Part shown: positions 1-11,800 of the stretch, one piece after another
Layout of the letters: each line of letters starts with the position of its first letter
How positions within the stretch are numbered: position 1 is the stretch's first letter
DNA from: Chalara sp. BL73
Lineage: Eukaryota; Ascomycota; Leotiomycetes; Helotiales
Assembly: GCA_918026815.1 (NCBI GenBank)
Contig: CAKJVC010000090.1
Span: 310,001-374,000, forward strand
Length of the DNA stretch: 64,000 nt
Reading direction: 5' to 3'
Program-made: the position numbers and the translations under genes
Notes under the pieces: generated by a model
What the model was told of the DNA's origin: nothing
The model's database searches: none
What the model saw: the letters and a program-made list of their open reading frames with translations, nothing else

Positions 1-177
1 GACCTTCCGCCCATTCAGGTAGACTTTGTGATACAGTGGCGACGATCGAACTAGCGTTTGCAGAGCAGGAATGTTCGGCGCAGAATGAAGGATCGGTGCC
101 TTGAGTTCGGCGGGCAAACCATCAAGGCTGGCATTCTTTGGGTCGCAGCGTTCGATTGGGGCTCGGTGGGTTTGAAG
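1..177 (-). CDS. F-box-like protein, N-terminal part, cut by window edge
   Basis: Read on the minus strand from about 177 to 1, one frame stays open and gives an N-terminal segment with LPAEL, followed by a helix (ILHSAPNIPALQTLV), RSSPLYH and KVYLNGRKV. This matches the F-box-like start common in fungal proteins (an LP-x-EL helix, then a 'SP-x-Y' stretch). In F-box proteins this region binds Skp1 in SCF ubiquitin ligases; that role is family knowledge and is not shown here. No in-frame ATG is visible before an in-frame TAG at 178-180, so the true start must lie in an upstream exon or be damaged. An ATG-led frame from 248 runs in a different phase and may be the first exon. The protein continues beyond position 1. 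Confidence 0.4.
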
Positions 178-248
178 CTAGCGCGGGTATCTGCTGTTTT
201 GGTCATTCCATCTTCAGAAATCTCCAGATGACCAATTTCACTCTCCAT

Positions 249-2783
249 TTTAAGATTATTTGTTATATAAAATCTCTGTACGGTATAAGATTATGAAGTT
301 GTAGCTGATGACTGGAGAAATGAAAGGTAAAAGCCGACCCTTACGATAACTACGACGTGGGGAACAGGAGGGCCTTACCACCCCGGCCCGAATAAAGATA
401 ACCCACGCCAAAGAGTAATCCAACGGTATAGGTGACTTATTTCCTTATCTCAGAAGGAGGAAGTAATGCGTATATATTGGGCTAGGTTTTTTTCTGACAT
501 CTCCTTGGTCCCCTTTGGCACTTGGTTGGTTTAAATTGTTTTTGGGTTTATTTTGTTTTAAGTTACTTTTGTATGAGGTGGCAATCAGCTGTTATCTGCC
601 ATTACAAAGAAGCCGAAATGTTGCTTTTGGACTATAGAATTGTTTAACACCGCACCGAGGACCTAGCGTTAAAGCTAAGACCTGACTGTAGGTAGTATGG
701 CTTACGGGCCCGTATGACTCATCAGGGTCACGTGGTCTGCACAACCCCCCATTTTGTAGAATCTAGAGTAGAACCTAATACAACAACAATTACCATATCC
801 ACCAAGAGCAAGAGCGTGGCCTATTATATAGAGCTACGCCTTTTGCCACGTGGATGGTAAGGGAGGGGCATACCAACACTAACTATTACGGCTCTTTTTC
901 ACACAATTGAACGCCAGAGTTCTATTATAACGCAACCTTGTTTCTGTATAAGTCTTAAAATAATTTGCTAGCAAAGCAGTTGCCTAAATCATCTGCTATA
1001 GCTGTCCAACTAGTCGCCAAGATAGGACTAGTACAAATCCCCTTCCATATAGTAAATGCTAAATATGTGCGAATATTGTCATACACAGGGACGTTTGTAT
1101 CTAGTGTACTTGATTGAAGCTCAGGTTTCTTGGCGACTCAGCTACTCATTCATATTATCAATGCCTCCTATGTAAGTTGCAGGGGGCTAGCAATGAAGTT
1201 GGGCGTATCACAACACGGGCTATCATGAGAAGGGATATTGTGGGCCTGGGAAGCGTTGTGTTTCATTTTCTGACGTTTATGTATCCGACTGAACATACTA
1301 AGGAGAAGAAGTACTATTTCACACTTAAGCTAACACTGCGCCTCTTCTCGTTTTCCAGATCAACTCCAATTCAATGCTATCCTCATCCAGAAGTAGGCCG
1401 GAGCTTTACTCCCTTGTCATGTTAAAAACCATACGTGCGGTATTGTCTGAAAAGGGAAATTGGAAATAGCCTGGCAATCGAGTTGGGGAGGAATTTAGGT
1501 TATGAATAGAGACGGAGAGATGACTTATATAAAATAGTAAAAAATCCATCTCCTTGAATGAGACCTTCACGCTCCACTGCTATGGGCAATTACCTATGAT
1601 ATAACGTGGATCTATTTTTATGAGGGTCTAGTTCGGGATCCTTGGGAGCTGTCACGGCCCTGGCCTTTTCTGGCTTGGAGCTTAGCACCGGATGTCCTAG
1701 AGCTCGGGCGGAGCTCAGCACCGGACACCGCAAAGCTCGCCTATCCTGGCCTCCGGCAAGTTCTTGTATATAGAGCACTGCTTTCCTTCCCTTCTTCTGT
1801 CCGTAGCTTGTTCTCTTAGTTATGACAATTGATAGTTGTTTACACCTCTGAGTCTTTCTACCTAGACCTACGGATCGAGATCCCTATTCAGCTTGAGTTG
1901 TTAGAGGAGCCTGTTTGGGCTCCCTGGGGATTATCGCCAAAACTTGACAAGAATGAAACAAAAAGGTCTCAATCTATATCTAGCCTGATTAGAGATGAAA
2001 TATATGAATGAGTAGTGGGTACTGCTCAGGGACTGCTTAGGGACTGCTCAGATTGCTCAGGTTGCTCAGGCTGCTCAGGTGAGCTGGGTGAGGAGAGGGT
2101 GAGCCGAGGGTGATTAGCGTCTGAGTAGAAGCGGCGAGCTTACTAACCGACCTTGGGACGAAGAAAAAAAAAGTTGTGTTCAACCGCCATAATTAAAATC
2201 GCTGTAGCTTTGATCCACGACTATTAGTCGGAACGGTCCGCTATTCCCTTCCAGCCAGCGTCCCAACGCTTGTCAAAGGTCATCACTGTGGGACCTGTCC
2301 AGGGCTTATAGTCGTCCTAAAGGCACCTCATTGCCTTCCTCCAGAAGGCTTGTGGAAGGCCAGAGTAGAAATCGTAGTTTCTATAGTAGTTCCAAAGGTT
2401 TAAGAAGAATTTAAATATAAGTCACACAACCTATCCTGTAGTCAATGATTTCACACGCCAAATGCTGAAAGGAGAGATTCAGATGTCACTTAAGATATGA
2501 AGCGCCGATAGGGTAGCAACAAAGGCATTATGGATACTTCAGAAGTACGATCCAAACGTGTGTATTATCGTATAAAGAAGTTCAGCGTAATTAGACAAAA
2601 TAGTTGTGATGTATTGCTTAGTCATCCGCCAAGAGCCATTGACCGAAGTTATCCCGCTAGCTCCTTGGCTAAAACCAAACTCCCTCGTTTCCTCAAGCTC
2701 CCCCTCACAGCCTGCTCCAACCCCCTTTCTTTGGGTTAATTACAACGAATACGAAGATGTGGTCATGACCAAATCTATGTGCA
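249..2783. other. Gene-poor stretch, possible retroelement debris
   Basis: No convincing gene. Short open frames exist on both strands, but none shows a recognisable domain or plausible splice structure. Positions 1600-1820 have CCGGA/GAGCTC-rich repeats ending in TTCTCTTAGTTATGACA, and 1880-2010 could encode an acidic fragment. Together they are reminiscent of an LTR and gag start, but I see no second LTR, primer-binding site or polymerase. Confidence 0.3.
2022..2079. repeat. Short tandem repeat of a TGCTCAGG-type unit
   Basis: Six degenerate copies of CTGCTCAGG/CTGCTTAGGGA follow one another, with units of 8 to 12 bases. There is no coding reading across it. Confidence 0.75.
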
Positions 2784-4596
2784 ATGCGTCCCAGAAGGCC
2801 CCACAAGAAGTCGAGAAAAGGGTGCCTCCAATGCAAAACTCGTCACATTAAGGTAAGACGAATTGAGACCAGAGCCTCCTCAGGTTATGAAGCGGACTTC
2901 CTGAAATTTTCTTATACAGTATTCGCAAAGTCCGTTGTATAAACTGATTCTTTAAGTGTCACAGTTGCTGGTACATAGCCTGAGACTCACAGTCAAATTT
3001 CTCCCCTGCCTCCCTTTTCCTATTTGAGTTGCCGGCATATCAAAAGTGTTGATACACGTTGAGATAGGCACGTTGGTCTCTGATACATTTTGAACTTACT
3101 AAGACTTGTTACACTTATTATATGGTCGACTGCTGATGGTTGTAGTGTGATGAAAGCAAGCCTACATGCCTGAATTGTGTGAGGATTGGCCATACCTGCG
3201 AATACCGCCTTGTTAGGTCTGAATCATCACCAGCAGCTACACCAGTAGCCCAACAAGAAGTAGCCCAGCAGCAAAATGAAGTCGAAGACCAAATAGTGGT
3301 TGAACAGCAATTAGAGGGAGAACATCAGATTGTCCAGAAAAGTTCACCAGCCAGCGGCACTGTTTCTGTGGCGGCATCCCCCTATGCGTTCACGTATCAA
3401 TCCTTAGGACAGGCGAATATGCTTCATTTGGAGCTCCTACATCATGTGTCGACTGTAACATGCCAAGAGTTCCAACGGGGTGATGTTGATATAAGAGAAG
3501 CTTCTGATGCAATCATTAAACTGGCAATTAGCTCTTCCTTTCTGATGCATGAGATGCTTGCAATTGGCGCGCTTCATCTGAGTATTCTACGGCCAGATCA
3601 AAAGGATTTCTACAGTTATCATGCAGCAGAGCTGCAAAGCTATGCACTGTCAATTTTCAATAATCAGCCGCCAAACCACAGCGTCGAGAACCCTGAGGTA
3701 GTCTTCCTCTTCTCATCATTTTTAGGCATTCATGTTCTCTTTGATACTTTACTCTTTCGTCCTGAAGACTTCAGCCAATTTATTGAGCGTTTTGTGGGGT
3801 ATTTGCGCATTCACCGCGGCGTGTATACTATTGCGAAAGGCACGTGGACTGCCTTACAAGAGACAGAGCTTGGTCCTTTACTGAACGTAGGAGGGGAAGA
3901 GACTGTGGGCAACGAATGTGATGCATTGCAAGCTCTCATGGAAACAGCAGATCTGAGTCCAACTTCTGTAAGATGACTTTCAAATTACTTGATGCTAATC
4001 CGGAAGATCTCTGAAACAACTTAGTTCAGGCACTCTCCAAGTTTGAAGAGCAAGAACGGGTTGACAAGACATTTAGAAAAATCATCCCTAAAGAGTTTAA
4101 GAGATAGTCTGACCAGGAATAATTATAGGTCGACATATGCCAAAAGGCTATCGAGCGGTTACAGTGGGTATTCAATACTACTAATCTACGAGCCATAAGC
4201 CCTGAAAAGACTGGGGAAATGAGCCTGATATATGCGTGGCCGATAACAGTGTCCCCTGGTAAGTCAGATTTCATAGTATATTGTCCTATTTTTGGTGTGC
4301 CACGATTTGTGCTCGATACTTTCTCTACAACCTTTCACCCAGAACTATATCACTAATTCCCAGGTTTAGAATTTGCAGAACTACTTTTGCAAAAGCGGCC
4401 TGAAGCTTTAGCTATATTAGCGCACTACGCGGTATTACTACATTGGAGCCGCGGGCTTTGGGTCGTCAAGGACAGTGGCGCTTTTTTGATAGAAGCTATT
4501 GCAAAATATCTCGGATCATATTGGGAGTCTTGGTTGGCATTTCCGATATCTGTTTTAGAAGGGCATAACTTCATGAGAGAGCCAAATCTAGATTGA
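2784..4596 (+). pseudogene. Zn2Cys6 fungal transcription factor, probably decayed
   Basis: A binuclear zinc-cluster DNA-binding regulator of the fungal-specific transcription factor superfamily. Exon 1 (2784-2852) and exon 2 (3146-3967) join in frame across an intron (GTAAG to TTGTAG) and complete the cluster C14-x2-C17-x6-C24-x6-C31-x2-C34-x6-C41, which fixes both the start and the intron. A Gln-rich acidic linker follows. Residues from about 90 carry the conserved middle region, with a second intron at 3968-4029. Exon 3 starts at 4030, and its frame ends in the family motif AWPITVSPG at a GTAAG donor (4260). The last exon (about 4363-4596) holds RPEALAILAHYAVLL and YLGSYWESWLAFP. Exon 3 contains three in-frame stops (4105 TAG, 4120 TAA, 4126 TAG), all at positions readable as CAG or CAA, so the gene looks inactivated by C-to-T change. 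A missed intron there is the alternative, but no consensus donor and acceptor fit. Confidence 0.8.
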
Positions 4597-5006
4597 TAGA
4601 TAAGGCGAAAGATATCAATGCCGATAGCATAACAGAACCTCCGGGTCTAATTTTATACAAGTCTATTTTGTCAGACGAGATCCCCACGCTGTGTAGGGGA
4701 AGGAAGCTGTGTAGCTGCATTATGGGAAGGCTTTCGAGACGTAGGATTCTGCCTTATGCCTCATATCCGTGGCACACGGAGAAGTGCCTAGTTATATCCA
4801 TGGGATAGCAGTCGACGAATAACTTATCTCACTTTAATACAAAAACTACCGATATCCTCTAGTTATGACCAGTAAAAATGGCTCTGGTCCTCTATTTGTG
4901 CCAGCACTTAGCATTAGACGAATCCGCCGAAAGCCCGCGATTTCCCGAGGCCATCAAATATAATTTCTAATATCTCGTTCCCTATCTCCCAAGAGTAAAT
5001 GCATAT
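4597..5006. other. Intergenic, nothing recognised
   Basis: Three-prime flanks of the zinc-cluster gene and of the RTA1 gene. A 71-codon frame at 4593-4808 has no recognisable feature. Confidence 0.4.
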
Positions 5007-5979
5007 TCAGCCCGTTTTATTCAGCTCTATCCTTTCACCAGAACCCTGGCTCTCAAGCTGAATATCATCGGTCTCTTTTGATACAATATGCTCCGGATAT
5101 CTTAGATAGAATAGCACCGCGACAGCTAGCATCGGAACCGTGTCAAATACGTATAGTGTCCACTCATGCGTTAATAGATACCCATCCTCGCCCATTATGA
5201 ACTCTACAATCCTGAAAATTGAACGGACGATGATAAGCACGCTCACACCGTACAACATCCACAACTTCTCGATCCAAGACTGCTCAACAGCATAGGAGCG
5301 CTGTGTTGGTGATTTGCGTATGCGAGTGTGGAAAAGGACGGCTGTAAGCCCAAAGAGGGAAAATGCGATAAGTTGTATGAAGAGACCGGCGACTATCAGC
5401 CAGTTACCCAGTTTGCTCAAATTTGGATTCTCAGATCCCTTGGCCATCATCCCAGCACCGCCGGATTGGACTATGAAGGACAACACGTCAAATCCTACAA
5501 AGGTTGCTGTGAGCCAGCGTGGTTTAACGAGGCAAAGATGTTCGCCGCCGACAAGGATAATGATGCGACCTAGACACATGTATATAGTTGCCGCAAACAG
5601 AGCCGGTGGCAGGAGGATGAGCGTGCTTTGTAATATGTATGGCATAAGTTTGTTCGTTTTGTTAGCCGCGCTGGCGCGGGCGCAGTATCCGCCGAATTCC
5701 ACTGTAGAGGAGGTTAGTACGAAATCAGGGTATATGATGAATGTGTCGGTACGTACTGAGGCACCCAATGACGAGAGCAGAGCAGAACCAAGTGCGTGTC
5801 TTGAACATCCGCCATCCTAGAAGGCCCGATATGATGACCCATAGAACGATGCCTACTATCGAAGCCGGGATATTGGGGACATATTTCCAGACATAGTAGC
5901 CGGATTCGAGAGGGAGAAGTTTTGGCATTGCAGTGTTCTGTCTTGATATTTCCGGATCTTCCTGATTGCTGCTATGCAA
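5007..5979 (-). CDS. RTA1-family seven-helix membrane protein
   Basis: A member of the RTA1/RTM1 lipid-translocating-exporter-like family, integral membrane proteins linked in yeasts to lipid export and resistance to toxic amphiphiles. Exon 1 (5979-5757) and exon 2 (5701-5007) join across a 55-nt intron (GTACGT donor, TACTAAC branch, CTACAG acceptor), giving 305 residues. The join creates LVIGC then an ATG codon split by the intron, restoring the family pattern before GGYCARA. Seven hydrophobic segments are visible, including IPASIVGIVLWVIISGLL near the start, YILQSTLILLPPALFAATIY, and FDVLSFIVQSGGAGMM, the family signature with the GG-G motif. The C-terminal tail is acidic and cytosol-like. 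The first ATG is used; a second ATG 17 codons later is also possible. The substrate cannot be told from the sequence. Confidence 0.88.
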
Positions 5980-6671
5980 AACTTAAGATGGATGGACGAA
6001 ATGTTCCCAGGTGGGACCCCTAGAATCTAATAAAGGATTAGGAAACTGAATGTGAACAGAACTGAAGCTACTTGAGCTGGCTCCCAGTTCTTATCGAGCA
6101 AGCAATCTGCAACAGCAGGCGCGCCGAGATGTTTGGCCCCACTGCATATTCGAAGAGCGCGCGGCCAGTTACTTAAATAAGGCATGCTGTACGAAGGGGA
6201 ATATTTATATCGAGAGCGAAGGAAAGCGGTCATCTTGAAACCAGGGCAACTATACGAATCCGCGTATACCGATCCAAATACGCTGGGCTAGCTTCATTGT
6301 GAGAGATGCACAAGTCATATTGCGTGCCGTGCTTAATGAGCCAGTCTTCTTGGCAGAGTGCACAGACCTCTGCACAGTCTGTTCTTTTATAGCTGGAACT
6401 TCTCCGACTAGTGAGGACGTATTCGTCGTATTCGTCGTATTCGTAGTATTTGCTGTGTTTGTGATATTTTTCGTATTCAACAGGGACTATGAGTGGCTGG
6501 CTGGTTATTCATCAATCTGGACATTGTCGCCCCCAGCTGTCAGACTATAAACTTTCTCCTCCTAAGAAGGTCCTCCTTTCGAAACTATTATCTTCAGGAT
6601 TATACCTACTGAGGAAGATCCTTCTTTCATCAAAGGGCTCCATGATCATGTAACACCCGCCAAGCGGGTTC
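5980..6671. other. Intergenic, upstream of RTA1 gene
   Basis: No supported gene. It holds the simple repeat at 6417-6478. Next to the transposon end (6563-6640) lie two imperfect direct copies of an AAGGTCCTCCTTTCG-like string. Confidence 0.4.
6417..6478. repeat. Degenerate TATTCGTCG microsatellite
   Basis: About six copies of a TATTCGTCG/TATTTGTGT-type nine-base unit in tandem. The Asn-Thr run this gives on the minus strand is a by-product of the repeat. Confidence 0.7.
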
Positions 6672-6723
6672 CAGTTGGGCCAGTCTAGAAAAGTCTTGGC
6701 CCAGTCTAGAAATTTTCTTGGCA
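6672..6723 (+). repeat. Left terminal inverted repeat, 52 bp
   Basis: Matches the reverse complement of 12359-12410 at 51 of 52 positions by eye. It contains two copies of the subterminal motif CCAGTCTAGAAA. Confidence 0.9.
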
Positions 6724-7012
6724 TTTTGCCAAGGAACGCTCTAGCCTGGCTCAACTCTTTGTGCAACCATTTCAAGCCTGGGTGAACTTAAGCGAAGGTC
6801 CAAATGTAGTTAGAATTCCGCTTGGCATGTGCACAACATAGGCTTAGCGTGTAGTGCCAAGCGAGCCGGGGAGGCGCGTCTGTGTAAACAAAGCTAGTCC
6901 CAATGTAGTAAGCTCGGCATAAGTCGTGCATATCCCCCACAATCCTCTGATTTTCTCTTTTTTCTCTTTTTTTCTCAAACAACATTGCTAATATATGCCC
7001 ACCATATTCCTG

Positions 7013-8759
7013 GTACATGCGATAGTCAGCTAACGGATGTACAGCATATGCTTAACATGTCCGCAGCACACTTCGACAACACGGCCGTCGCTGGCGCCAC
7101 CAACCCTAGTACTTTTGGTTATTACTATAGTGAGCATATGCAAATACGCGTTGTAGCACATACTAAGCATATGCAGGCCCTATTTCTAACAACAATGTTG
7201 GCTGGCTTCCCGCGTGTTAACAGCAGCATGTTAACGGTGGAAAATCATGTAAAGATATGCTTCGCATATGTTGAAGACATACTGACAAATAATAGCTCGT
7301 ACTGCTCTTAATGTTACAGTTGATAATAATAAAAGTAAGTACAAAAGCACTATACGCTATGCATGTGCTGAGCATATGCTAACTTTGTCTAAGATCCCTC
7401 TAATGCCGCTGTTGATTTTTTATCTGTCAATACAAGCGTGTAAGTAGCATATGCATATCACAAACAAAGCATATACTGACTATATGCAACTGTAGCATTA
7501 ACGTAAGTAGTGGCACAATGTGCAGTATTACTTTTGCTGCTCAACTTGCAGTATGTACTAAGCACAGTGACAGTATATGCCTCGCTAATACTATGCAGTT
7601 TCGTCGTTACATTCGTAACTCTTATCCCGGTGCCGGTAAATATATATATTTGTCGGGAAGATATACCGTGCATATACTGACTCTATACAGTTACTAATCC
7701 CAGCCGTGTTAATACTAGTATTTAAGAAACGGTCGCGAGTTAAAAGTTAGCGTAACACATGTTTTGCATATACTCAGCTAATACTTTGCTAGTACTATTA
7801 AGTTGCACGTGCTGTTTAGCGGTTGGCGCAATGCAGATTTTGCTTTTGAACCTGGGTAAGTATATGCCAACTTTATGCTTTGTATATGCTTATTTCTGCA
7901 AACGCGGCTTACTTGAAAAATTGATCGATCGCTATGCAACTGCATATAAAGAGATTGCGTAAGTCTAGCATATGTGCTGTATATGCTTCGCTAATGCTGA
8001 CAGTCGTAATAATGCTACGTTCCGTTTTAACTTTAGTAGTTATTTCTATCGTGCAGTAAGTGAATATAAGCCACGCATAGATCTAGTATATGCGTCGTTT
8101 TTCTTCTTTTTTTCATTTTGCTATATATACTGCTATTTATACATATATATATATATATACTTATTATCTAGTTTCAAATTAAATTGAAGGCCAAAAAGAA
8201 AATTGACTATATTTTCTCTGCCGTCATTTTACCAAATATTTTATTTAATATTTCTACAAACATTGCATTTACACAAACACAATATATGCCCAGCATAAAC
8301 ACAGCTACAATAGTCAATAAACAAACTTAACCAGTTGAATCGTTTTACATCTAGATTTAATTCAACTCAGTACAGCTTCAGCATATACTAACACTGTTTT
8401 AGCTTTTTGCTACTTTATTTTCTTCGGCTAAACGCAAAGTCAGTATTAACAGTGCATACATTGAGCATATGCTGACACTATATCAGCGTAACAATGATCC
8501 TTTTTAGTTTTTCGAGTCTTTTACCTGCGACAGAAGCAGTAAGTATATGTTAAGTATGTGCTAAGCATATGCTAACTTTACGTTCAAAAAAAAAATCTCG
8601 TCTAGCTACTAAGCTCGCTCGTGGTAGTGCTAGTGTCCGTAAGTTTTACATATATTGTGCATATGCTTCGCTAATATTAACAAGCAAATCTGCTTGTACT
8701 CGTAGTACTCGTGCTAAAGCCGGTAAAGCATAAGTTCTGCATATAAGTAGCATATGCAG
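7013..8759 (+). pseudogene. Intron-dense gene in the TIR element, function unknown
   Basis: Introns read by eye: 7013-7066, 7130-7176, 7249-7295, 7335-7393, 7440-7495, 7551-7598, 7636-7690, 7746-7792, then 7959-8003, 8056-8171, 8223-8304, 8439-8486, 8539-8605, 8639-8684 and 8723-8759. Most have GTAAGT-like donors, a CTAAC/CTGAC/CTAAT branch next to GCATATGC, and an AG acceptor. Exons 7067-7129, 7177-7248, 7296-7334, 7394-7439, 7496-7550, 7599-7635, 7691-7745 and 7793-7855 join in one frame with only three stops, all TAA (for example 7218-7220). Encoded pieces include TNPSTFGYYY, LFSGWRNADFAFEPG and, further on, NNATFRFNFSSYFYRA. I recognise no family. The intron after 7856 has no clear acceptor, so the frame is uncertain there. 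The first exon, upstream of 7013, is also unclear. Confidence 0.6.
8142..8159. repeat. AT dinucleotide run
   Basis: A pure TA/AT stretch inside the long intron-like segment 8056-8171 of the TIR element. Confidence 0.6.
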
Positions 8760-8879
8760 GCTTTCTAGCGTTAGGCTTTTGTTAGTTTTTTTTTTTTAAT
8801 GAACTTCGTTCTTTTTAATCCGTGCATAAAATATGCTTAGTATATACTTAAAATGTGAAGTGACATTATCGATTTTTTA

Positions 8880-11800
8880 ACTTCTCTAATTGCTGAAGCA
8901 GTTCTTGCTTTTGGTCAAGTAGTAGTTTACGTTTTTTTGCTTTTTTTGCTTTTTTTACTTTTGCTTTCAAAATATTGACCCGGCTTTTAATTTGCTTTAA
9001 TCCTGATTCTAAGTCTTTATTTTTTTTTCGTTTTTGACTATGTTCTTAGCTAGACGGTAGCGGCATGCTTTCTGTATATGCAGACCGTATACTACCGACA
9101 GTTTCTGTGTCTACTACAATAGTATCTTTTTTACTATTTCTATCATTTTTATCGGCCGTGTGTAGTATATGCTCTGCAGATGCTAAACTTCTACCGATTA
9201 AAGTATTGTACGCTGTTGTTGCATTAAGTCGATTTTTAAAGTATATAGTACTATCGTACGGATTCTTTGGGTTAAATAAAAAGTTGGAATGCGTTTTACG
9301 TCGATAAACTGCGTTTTGATAAAGTTTGTCTAATAATTCAATATATTAGTATACAGTATATATTTGAATTTGTACTAACTTTTTTTTTTAGTAAGCTTAG
9401 CGTATCGATTCTGTTCACTTTGATTTCGCTATGTCGATAAAACACATATATTATTTTGTACTTCGACTTTGTTATATAAATCGAATACATAAGCTCTAAG
9501 TCTAAATATTTAGTTAGTACATGCTTAACATAAGTATAGAATATGCTTACTTCAGAATTGCATTCAACAATAACGTTTTTCGCCCGGTGAAGTTGTTTTT
9601 TTGAAAATGACTACTTTTTGAATTTTTTGTGTGCTTTCGTGCAAAATGCTAATAAGCAATAAGCACTTTTGATGCTGATTTGGCCAGTTTAGCTATAAGC
9701 CAAATAGGTTGTTTATTTAAAATCCAAGTTTTAAGCTCTGAATATGTTTAGTATATACTTAACATGCGTTTCGCAATTTGGTTACTAGTTTCGCAAACAA
9801 ATAACTAGTTTAATAACAAATATTTTGCAAAGTGCAATGAATATACTTTTGCAAAGTTACGCTTAAGATGTACTAAGCAGAAAACTAGCATATGCTGTAA
9901 ATGTTCTGACTATTTTCGACTAGAATCTAGTTTATGCAAGTAATTTTTAAGTTTTTTTTAATTAGCATATATTTTATATATGCTCAGCATATGCTTACTA
10001 CTTGCTTGTTTTTTACACATATCAACTTTAACTGTTTTAAGTTTTGTTGTTGTATAATAGATATGCGAAAAGTGAATAATAAACCGGCCGCTATCGGCTA
10101 GTGTTGTAAACAATAGCTTAAATAGAACTTTGTACGCTTTACGGGAATTTCAATTTGTAAAAGTATAACAATAAAGAATAATACCTGACACAGACGTTAG
10201 TATATAGTAAACATATGCTAAAAGTATGCGTAGCATACGTTTCGTTACCGGATTCTATTTAACAAAAAACAAAAAGTTAGTTTTGCTAGCAACTATTTTA
10301 AATAACATGTCTACTTTCAAATGCTTACATTAAACATATGCTCGAGCTTGTTAAGCTGTACAACAAACAATAATAAAGTGTTTATTATCAAAAGTAAAAT
10401 AAACTTCTCGAATTTATTGACATTTATTAGTTTTGACTTGGTCAAATCGAAACTCTTGCTGAACTTTTTGTAAGTATTAGTAAAACATATACTGAACATA
10501 TACTGTGAAGCATTACTTAATATATTCGTTTTTTGTAGATATTGCTTAATCCGCTTTGCACGAATAAACGCAGCTAATCGATCTTTAATAGCTAAAAACG
10601 CATAAATTGCACAAAATAATGTAGCAGAAAACTTGTTTAGTAATAATTGATATTCAGGTAATAGAATAAAGCGCTCTGTTTATGTTAACTTAAATATAGC
10701 ATATGTTAAAAATATGCAAAGCATACGCGAAGTCTGTGCTAACACGTCGCTCTGTCGAATTGCTAATACAACGTTATTAGCAATTTAAATCGGAAGTCTT
10801 GTAGAATACGGAAAATAATGCGAATGTCGTTTCTGAGCGACAAGTAGTGCATATAAATATCGAATTATATTGAAAAGAAAGTATATATTAAACTTTGCTG
10901 TACAATTGTTATAAAAAACAACACGACTTTAACTTTGCGAGTAATTATGCTCTGCGCATACAGTTAACATATGCTTAACATATAATAACGATATACTAAC
11001 TACAAAGCTTCCGTTTACTTGTTTTATAGCCGACGTAAATACAATAACTTTGTAATTCTTGGTACTTTTAATTTACTAGCGATTTCAAGTACTTTATATT
11101 AATGCGATTAGACATTTTTAGTATTGAGCTAGCTAAATGCTAAAGCTCTTGTTCACAGTTTAAACTGCAATTAAGAAAAGTTACTTGTATATAGTCAGCA
11201 TATACTTATCGTATGCTACTTATATACTGACCCTATTTCGAACGAATATAGTAGCTGGCTTTTTTTTGCACGTTTTTTTAACTTTATATATGCATCGATA
11301 TACATTTTGATTTTAAATTGTTAAAAACCCGTTATAAAAAGCTTTAGTTTCAGCTCGTAGCTTATTTGTAATTAAAACTGATACAACTTTTTGATTTGCG
11401 TATTGCTGTAAATTATTAATATTCGTTAATTTAACATTATTATATGCAAAGCATATACGTAGCACATTTTCGTAAGCAAATTCACAATGCTTGATCTTTA
11501 AGCAGTTATATAACAAATAATGAACTTAGTAGTTGTTTTCGAAAATTAACAGTTTAGTAGTTTTTTGCTTAGTTTCGAACAAAAAGAATTGAATTTAAGT
11601 TCTCTATATATTAGCACAGTATGCTTTCGGCATATACTTAGCATACTTTCGACATCTGCTTTCGCGCAACTCGAAACATATCACTTTTGGTAGCGTCGAA
11701 AAAAAATAATAGCTTAGCGAAGTGTACGAAATGTGCAACACTTTCAGAACTAGTCTTTAAATAATAAGGAATATCGAAGTAGTCGAATACTTCCGTTACA

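Noticed and set aside
1600..2010. LTR retrotransposon
   Set aside because: Only an LTR-like end and a short acidic frame are seen; no second LTR or pol. Kept only as a remark in the gap entry.
7177..7745. TAA read as glutamine (variant genetic code)
   Set aside because: The surrounding host genes use TAA as a normal stop (for example at 57286 and 50176). RIP explains the pattern better.
9065..9307. 80-residue plus-strand membrane-like peptide in the TIR element
   Set aside because: The minus strand of the same stretch gives a longer, better coding reading that continues into a coiled coil.
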